Source: a virus. Taken from it: a DNA stretch of 48,586 nucleotides. A model generated the notes under the pieces. The model was given only the letters and a program-made list of their open reading frames with translations. It was not told the origin of the DNA and searched no databases. The stretch covers positions 1-48,586 of the IMG/VR virus record IMGVR_UViG_3300042556_001932, one strand, 5' to 3'. Made by a program: the position numbers and the translations under genes. The stretch's first letter is position 1, and every line of letters starts with the position of its first letter. Of the stretch, positions 43,945 through 48,586 are shown piece after piece.

Positions 43945-44771
43945 TACGCAATCCTGCAGCGAACAACAATGATTCCGCTGGAACCCTTCCCGCCAGTGTT
44001 GCTAAATCCTGGCCCCACTTCGTTTGGCCCAGCGCCGTTCCCGCCCCAACCCCTGTTTGCGGGCCCGGCCGTGCCGTTGCCGCCGCCCTCCGACTGGCGG
44101 CGGCCATTGCCCCCACGGCAATACTCAATGGCGGCGCCGGTTATTGCAGAGATGAGGCCAGCTCCGCCGAATCCGGCCGAGGCCCCGCCAGCCTGTCCAG
44201 CCGCTGTGGCCCCTCCGCCACCACCTGCATTTTGAGTCCCGCTCTCACCCGCCCCGCCGTTGTTGCCGTTATCACCGGCTGTTGTCGCGGCGCCCCCGAG
44301 GCCCCGGCCGTTTACTGAGCTGCCCCCGCCGCCGCCGCTGCCTCCAGGCCCCCCAGCCAGGGTGCCGCTGCCCCCGAATCCACCTCCCTCTGCGGTCTGG
44401 CCAAAGCCAGTCGTGGCCCCGCCTTTCTGGCCTACGGCGCTGTTGCTGCCAGGCAGGCCACCATCTCCAACGAAGATGGGGTAGTTTCCCGGAGAAAGCA
44501 AAAAGTTTGCAAGGAAAATTGGGCGCCCTGCTCCGGCGCCACCGCCACGAAAGTCACTACCACCACCACCACCGCCGCCACCACCACCCGGCACCAGCAG
44601 TATATCCGCCAGGCCACCAGAAGAGACCGTGAGCAAACCAGATCCAACAGATAAAAACTGATGAACTCGATATGTAAATCCCGCATCGGTGTATGTACTT
44701 ATCGTTCCGCCTGTTGCGGAAACAAACTGGGAAACAGTTGCAAAAACATAACTATTCAGTATCCCATCCAT
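43944..44771 (-). CDS. Glycine-rich adhesin/fibre protein
   Basis: 275 residues. After an N-terminal beta part (FVSATGGTISTYTDAGFTYR) it is about half glycine: GGGGGGGGGSDFRGGGAGAG, GGFGGSGTLAGGPGG, and ends GGKGSSGIIVVRCRIA, the hallmark end of the phage glycine-rich domain. T-even-like Gly-rich adhesins fold as bundles of polyglycine-II helices with receptor-binding loops. Location after head genes rather than at the tail tip is unusual and may mean a capsid fibre. Confidence 0.75.
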   Translation of the reverse strand: MDGILNSYVFATVSQFVSATGGTISTYTDAGFTYRVHQFLSVGSGLLTVSSGGLADILLVPGGGGGGGGGGSDFRGGGAGAGRPIFLANFLLSPGNYPIFVGDGGLPGSNSAVGQKGGATTGFGQTAEGGGFGGSGTLAGGPGGSGGGGGSSVNGRGLGGAATTAGDNGNNGGAGESGTQNAGGGGGATAAGQAGGASAGFGGAGLISAITGAAIEYCRGGNGRRQSEGGGNGTAGPANRGWGGNGAGPNEVGPGFSNTGGKGSSGIIVVRCRIA

Positions 44772-45427
44772 CAGCTTGCCCTCCTCATTGGCACAAACAC
44801 CTTCAGCCCAGCACCAGCTGTTGAGCTGCCAATTTGCAACACATGGAACGTCACAACAGACCCCGCAGCGATCTGCTGGCCACCGCTCACAAATGCTGTT
44901 GAGAATACCGCTGCAGTCCCACCAACACTACTTAAGGAACTTGCCGCAATTGTTGGCAAGGTTGAGAAGATCGAAGTGCCGCCAACCCTTATGTCCAACT
45001 GGATCGCCGATCCCACCGGTGCCGTGCCAACCATCCATATGGGAATATCCGTCAACAAACTGGCTCGTGGCCAGTAGCTGATTGTCACGCGCACGCCTGT
45101 CGTGAGCGCCGTCGTCTCATCAGACAACGCCACAGGAAAATCCTTGAGCGATCTGATGGCAGTGCCGTCAATGATGACATCACTGGCTAAGGTTGCTTCA
45201 CGGGGTGCGCCAACCCCACTTGCAGGCCCTATCAGTACACGACCAGCGGTCATCGTAAGACCGCTGGTAACAATTTGGCCCGTCCCGATTGGCACCATTG
45301 AACCATCAGCAGCCTTAATAAAAAGCTGCTTGTTTGTAGAATCCCAAGCAGGTTCAGCTTCCTGGAAATCAGCGGCCACGGGCGCCGCTGATCCCATCCT
45401 GAATCTGATCAGCTGCCCCCTGGGCAT
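44771..45427 (-). CDS. Fibre-like protein
   Basis: Start ATG at 45427 overlaps the preceding stop (TAATG); longer frames upstream are not needed. 218 residues: MPRGQLIRFRMGSAAPVAAD, EPAWDSTNKQLFIKAADGSM (a short version of the Mtd-N-like/fibre N-module), then SLKDFPVALSDETTALTTGV and a beta-sandwich-like C-terminus ending GLKVFVPMRRAS. Probably one subunit of a fibre made from several small proteins. Confidence 0.6.
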   Translation of the reverse strand: MPRGQLIRFRMGSAAPVAADFQEAEPAWDSTNKQLFIKAADGSMVPIGTGQIVTSGLTMTAGRVLIGPASGVGAPREATLASDVIIDGTAIRSLKDFPVALSDETTALTTGVRVTISYWPRASLLTDIPIWMVGTAPVGSAIQLDIRVGGTSIFSTLPTIAASSLSSVGGTAAVFSTAFVSGGQQIAAGSVVTFHVLQIGSSTAGAGLKVFVPMRRAS

Positions 45428-45882
45428 TAGAACGTCCCTCCGTCTACGGTCTCGACCGCAATCGTTACAAACCCGTTGCCGGCATCCTTGACCCAACTCA
45501 GGGAGCTGTTCAGGCGGATCACGCCGTTGGTCCCATCCGTCCCCCAGATGTAGCCAGCCGTCCCTCCGCTTACGATGGCGACCTTCTCGTCGGAGCTCCC
45601 GACAGGAATGTTGAGAGACGCTTTGAAGGCATCAAATGTCATCTTCTTCTCTTTCTGCCCACTGGCCTGGCTGGCATCGTGAACGAGCACCAGGTCCGAC
45701 GTGCCATCAACTGAGGCGAGGGTCACCAGGTCATCGATAGCGGGCACCACAACCACCTTCGTGGTTGCATCCGTAGCCACATGCAACGTGCCGCGATCTG
45801 TGGTGAAATGAGCCTCGCCCGCCAGCATGGCGCTGCTGGGAAGGTTGGCCTTGAGGCCTCGCTTGAGCTGTAGTCTTGCCAT
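45427..45882 (-). CDS. Fibre-like protein with Mtd-N-like start
   Basis: 151 residues. MARLQLKRGLKANLPSSAML, then GEAHFTTDRGTLHVATDA, is the short beta hairpin module (R.G....P...L..GE....TD...L..G) common at fibre N-termini. The C-terminus VAIVSGGTAGYIWGTDGTNG and ETVDGGTF resembles tail-fibre repeats. It ends VDGGTF like the next protein (VDGGTFN), coded by similar DNA at 45428-45445 and 45906-45925. Confidence 0.6.
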   Translation of the reverse strand: MARLQLKRGLKANLPSSAMLAGEAHFTTDRGTLHVATDATTKVVVVPAIDDLVTLASVDGTSDLVLVHDASQASGQKEKKMTFDAFKASLNIPVGSSDEKVAIVSGGTAGYIWGTDGTNGVIRLNSSLSWVKDAGNGFVTIAVETVDGGTF

Positions 45883-45903
45883 TGGAAGATCCTCCGTGGG
45901 TGG

Positions 45904-46185
45904 TTAGTTGAACGTGCCGCCGTCTACGACAAGACCGGGCACATTGAGCCCAGCAAATGTGGGCGTGTCTGAAGTCCCCAGCGGTTGGGGGAGCTCAGCG
46001 GCAGCCTCCAGATAAGGCAACTGCGACCAGGTTTTGGTGCCATCACCAAACTTCGTGCGTGTGGATCCATCGAGCAACACCTCGATGCCTGGCTCTCCAA
46101 CCAGGAGCACAGGGTTAAGCGCCGCCCACTCGGCCGTTGTCTTCCGTTTCTGTTGAATCCGTAGCGGGAACCTCTCATCAGCCAT
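45904..46185 (-). CDS. Fibre-like protein with Mtd-N-like domain
   Basis: ATG at 46185 gives MADERFPLRIQQKRKTTAEW; it overlaps the preceding gene by 8 bases. 93 residues. KRKTTAEWAALNPVLLVGEP and TRTKFGDGTKTWSQLPYLE are close to the consensus of the major tropism determinant N-terminal domain found in many phage fibres. The end, LGTSDTPTFAGLNVPGLVV, is typical of fibre repeats cut short. Probably a modular piece of the same fibre as its neighbours. Confidence 0.65.
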   Translation of the reverse strand: MADERFPLRIQQKRKTTAEWAALNPVLLVGEPGIEVLLDGSTRTKFGDGTKTWSQLPYLEAAAELPQPLGTSDTPTFAGLNVPGLVVDGGTFN

Positions 46186-46573
46186 CGCCAGTCCCATCGA
46201 GCACGTCGTTATCGCCATCGGGGTTGCCATCGATGATCAGCTCTCCAGCCATCGGCGGCACCGGCAGCGCACTCCTCTCCGCAGGCTGCAGCGGCACCTG
46301 CACCCAGCTCCCGTCACCTGTTCTCAAGCCCCGGTGGATCGTGCGGAACTCACGCCCGCCAACCACCACCAGATCGCCATAGCCCAGCCAACCAAAGTCC
46401 GACGCCGGCACCTGCAGCACGTAATCCACCAGCACCAGCTGGCCCTCGAGCACCAGCTCGCTGTTCTGTAGGAGGAAGCCACGCCCCGAGGAGGCGCCCG
46501 CCGTGACGGGCACGCTCCCCAGGTGATCCAGGGCCAGCCGGTTGGCTGCCTGTGAAAGCGTGGCCCAGCCCAT
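46178..46573 (-). CDS. Head-tail attachment protein (FII-like)
   Basis: 131 residues, MGWATLSQAANRLALDHLGS, then LVLVDYVLQVPASDFGWLGY and GDLVVVGGREFRTIHRGLRT. N-terminal helix then a beta barrel, as in lambda gpFII and related head-tail attachment proteins. It follows the decoration gene with a one-base overlap, which fits lambda order. An acidic C-terminal tail (DGNPDGDNDVLDGTGDG) is extra. Confidence 0.65.
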   Translation of the reverse strand: MGWATLSQAANRLALDHLGSVPVTAGASSGRGFLLQNSELVLEGQLVLVDYVLQVPASDFGWLGYGDLVVVGGREFRTIHRGLRTGDGSWVQVPLQPAERSALPVPPMAGELIIDGNPDGDNDVLDGTGDG

Positions 46574-46905
46574 CAGTTGAAGAGCCTCACATCCACCGTG
46601 GTCGCCGCCTGGTTGGCAGCAGCCATGGAGTGGCCCACGAGCTTGCGGGTGCCGGAGCTGTCCGTTCCAGACACACTGCCGGCGCTGAAGTACACCGGCC
46701 CGCCAGCTGTGCAGGCATCACCGGCAGCAGCGGTCAGCTTGGGCAGGGTGTAGATGCCCTCCAGGCTGATGGTGCCGGTGGCACCGTTGGCGATGGCGGC
46801 AACAGCAACACCATGGAGGTTGCCGAATTGCACCAGCTGGCCGGAGGTGATGTCGGCTCCAGCGGTGATGGTGATGTGTTCACCCTCTTGAATGAAGTTC
46901 TTCAT
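46573..46905 (-). CDS. Capsid decoration protein (DUF2190-like)
   Basis: 110 residues, MKNFIQEGEHITITAGADIT, SGQLVQFGNLHGVAVAAIAN, GATGTISLEGIYTLPKLTAA and GGPVYFSAGS. This is the DUF2190 beta-barrel family that cements capsids beside the protease/capsid gene. It lies 38 bases after the capsid stop. Confidence 0.87.
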   Translation of the reverse strand: MKNFIQEGEHITITAGADITSGQLVQFGNLHGVAVAAIANGATGTISLEGIYTLPKLTAAAGDACTAGGPVYFSAGSVSGTDSSGTRKLVGHSMAAANQAATTVDVRLFN

Positions 46906-46943
46906 GGGATCAGATCAGAATGGGAAAAACGGGTGGGGGCCGA

Positions 46944-48586
46944 TCAGACCCCAGTGGAGCGGTAGAAGCCCGCGTAATGGGGCAGCGTCACGCCGAAGTC
47001 AAACCGTGCCAGGAGCTCCATCCCATCGGGATCCCGCTTCTCGGTCGTGGTGATCGTTGGGCCGCTCTCCCCGCGGAGGTAGCCGTACTTGATCAGATCC
47101 ACCCGGTTGGGCCGGGCGGCCAGATACCAGAGCGCCGTGCTGTCGTCAGAGAGGCGGTTCTCCACGATCAGTTGCACCGATCCCGCGAAGGGGTTGGTGG
47201 CATTGGCGCCGGTCAGGGCGGCCGGGGCGTAGCCGTTGGGGAACAGGAACTGGAGCGCCGTCACCTCCAGCTCAGGAGGCACGATCAGGAACGCAGGCTC
47301 CAGGCCGAAGAAGTTGCCGGCGGCGTCCTTCTGCTTGCGGATCTTCTGCCGGGCGGTGTCCATCCCAGCGATGCCGATGGCGCCACTGCCGGTGTTGTTG
47401 TGGTCCTGGTGGAAGAGCGCCTTAGCGTCGATGCCCACCGTGGCGCCACCGCCATAGGTCTGGTTGGAGGTCACGCTGCCGGTGGTCAGCAGCTCCCACG
47501 CCATGTTGTTCTCCAGGATGGCGAAGCCAGCCCCGAGCACCTGCGGCACCCGCGAAAGCGCGCCCAGGTCGTCGTTGATGATGAGCTGCCTGGTCACCTG
47601 CACCTTCTGGGCGTAGGTGTCGATCTTCCAGGTGCGCTTGCCGTCCACCATGGTGCGGCTCTTGTACTCACCGCCTTCCAGCAGCTTCTCCGGCACCATC
47701 CGCCCCACGAAGTCCACCTCGGTGGCCTCCTTAAAGTCGGGCAGGTCTTCCCGGCGGGCCAGTGGGCGCCAGGTCTGGGGCTCCTCGCTGTAGGCCTGAA
47801 TGAGGCTCTTCTGAGCCACGTTCAGCATCAGGTTCGGGAAGTCGCTGGTGCTATGGAAGGAGCGATCAACGATCTGGTTGGTGCTCATCCCGCGGGTGTT
47901 CACACCGCGCAGCTCCAGCAACTCCCGGGCGAGCTCCTTCATGCTGCAATGCACGAAGTCCCGGCCCTCATCGCCGAGCTCGCGATCAGCGCCAGCCCTG
48001 TAGGCCACCGCCCGCTCAATGCCCACCAAGGTCTTGTCACCGGCGTCGCGCTGCACCGAGAGCACAGGGATCTGTGCGGGGTGTCCGGCAACGCTGGTCT
48101 TCTCCTGGGCCAGGCGCTGCTCACGCACCACGGCCATCATCCAGCGCACGGAATCCCGCTCGCCTTTGGTCTCGCTGAGCAGACGATCCACCGTCTCCAC
48201 AGGCAGCCGGGCCTCACCGCAGGCGCGGCGAATTTCCAGCTCGCGCTTCAGCTCCACCACATCCGTGGCAGGAGCAGCGACAGCAGCACGCTCCACCGCC
48301 TCAGCGGCAGGAGCAGGAGCAGCGGCCTCAACCGCTACAGGCGCAGCGGCCTGCACCGGGTCAACCCCGGCATTGTCGAGAGTCATCGGGGTTGTTGATT
48401 CAAGGGAACGAGAGAGGCACACCGTGTCGGCACCTTCCGGCACCAATGCGGCATGGCCAAGGCGCCAACTGCGAACCAGGTCCGCATCGGCACTGTGAGA
48501 GACGACATCCGCAGCCGTGAACAGCGCCCGCACGCTCACAGCGCAGCCGCTGCGTGCCAGCTGCCAGCCCATCTCCGCGCCAGGCG
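46944..48586 (-). CDS. Major capsid protein domain of protease-capsid fusion
   Basis: C-terminal part of the gene that starts at 570 across the junction. Segment 48315-48586 duplicates 1-272. After the protease and Ala/Pro linker comes a delta-like helical stretch (VELKRELEIRRACGEA, ETVDRLLSETKGERDSVRWM), then the capsid core: MKELARELLELRGVNTRGMS, FHSTSDFPNLMLNVAQKSLI, VQVTRQLIINDDLGALSRVP, and a P-domain-like end. Fused protease-capsid genes are known in phages and Mu-like elements; cleavage between the two should occur after assembly. Total about 646 residues. The window edge is internal to the gene. Confidence 0.9.
   Translation of the reverse strand, partial: PGAEMGWQLARSGCAVSVRALFTAADVVSHSADADLVRSWRLGHAALVPEGADTVCLSRSLESTTPMTLDNAGVDPVQAAAPVAVEAAAPAPAAEAVERAAVAAPATDVVELKRELEIRRACGEARLPVETVDRLLSETKGERDSVRWMMAVVREQRLAQEKTSVAGHPAQIPVLSVQRDAGDKTLVGIERAVAYRAGADRELGDEGRDFVHCSMKELARELLELRGVNTRGMSTNQIVDRSFHSTSDFPNLMLNVAQKSLIQAYSEEPQTWRPLARREDLPDFKEATEVDFVGRMVPEKLLEGGEYKSRTMVDGKRTWKIDTYAQKVQVTRQLIINDDLGALSRVPQVLGAGFAILENNMAWELLTTGSVTSNQTYGGGATVGIDAKALFHQDHNNTGSGAIGIAGMDTARQKIRKQKDAAGNFFGLEPAFLIVPPELEVTALQFLFPNGYAPAALTGANATNPFAGSVQLIVENRLSDDSTALWYLAARPNRVDLIKYGYLRGESGPTITTTEKRDPDGMELLARFDFGVTLPHYAGFYRSTGV
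48315..48586. repeat. Terminal redundancy, right copy
   Basis: Repeats 1-272 with six substitutions, all keeping the reading frame. It supports a circular genome map with position 48314 joined to position 1. Confidence 0.95.

Noticed and set aside
46920-48398. A 492-codon plus-strand open frame opposite the capsid gene
   Set aside because: It is the antisense of the protease-capsid fusion; its His/Leu/Gly/Val-rich composition is a by-product of GC-rich codons. No domain is seen.
1-48586. tRNA genes or photosystem genes (psbA/psbD)
   Set aside because: None recognised by eye in either strand; short GC hairpins such as 4922-4937 do not form a cloverleaf.

Overview
The window reads as the complete circular genome of a temperate, tailed (siphovirus-like) phage of a picocyanobacterium of the Synechococcus/Cyanobium type. 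The first 272 bases recur at the end (48315-48586) with six substitutions, so the unique genome is about 48,314 bp and one gene, a prohead protease/major capsid protein fusion, runs across the junction. The host assignment is an inference. It rests on a cyanobacterial AbrB-type regulator (21082-21480), an NblA-like protein (30211-30474), a sigma factor resembling cyanobacterial group 2 sigmas (31666-32658), high GC, and three HIP1 octamers (GCGATCGC at 14899, 16684 and 25042).

Leftward (minus) late block. From about 9.06 kb transcription runs left: a small ribbon-helix-helix protein, a primase-helicase, an iteron-rich probable replication origin (6541-6846), a metallophosphoesterase, a gpZ-like tail protein, a probable cos region (4789-5036), terminase small and large subunits, gpW-like joining protein, portal, and protease-capsid fusion. 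It continues on the right end of the window with decoration protein, head-tail attachment protein, a cassette of fibre/adhesin-like proteins, tail terminator-like protein, tail tube, two tail chaperones joined by a -1 frameshift site, tape measure, tail tip proteins, a lectin-like tail protein, holin-like protein, C39-like endolysin and the NblA-like protein. The sigma factor gene lies inside this block on the opposite strand.

Rightward (plus) early block. From 9148 to 17.5 kb, tightly overlapping genes encode a phage protein of unknown function, an SF2 helicase, a DNA methyltransferase, a VRR-NUC nuclease, SSB, a dCTP deaminase-like enzyme, an HTH/excisionase-like protein and many small unknowns. 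The integrase (17399-18394, minus) with a probable attP region follows. From 18.7 to 30.2 kb come short accessory genes with repeated promoter-leader elements, the cyAbrB-like regulator, a putative repressor, a RecE-like nuclease and RecT-like annealing protein, a repeat-rich Ala/Glu protein, a glycosyltransferase and a Cys-rich HTH protein.

The notable theme is control of the host: a phage sigma factor, a cyAbrB-like regulator and an NblA-like phycobilisome-degradation candidate in one small temperate genome. The 18.4-22.6 kb accessory region shows signs of recent rearrangement: an integrase remnant, a cassette between 45-bp direct repeats, and duplicated leaders.
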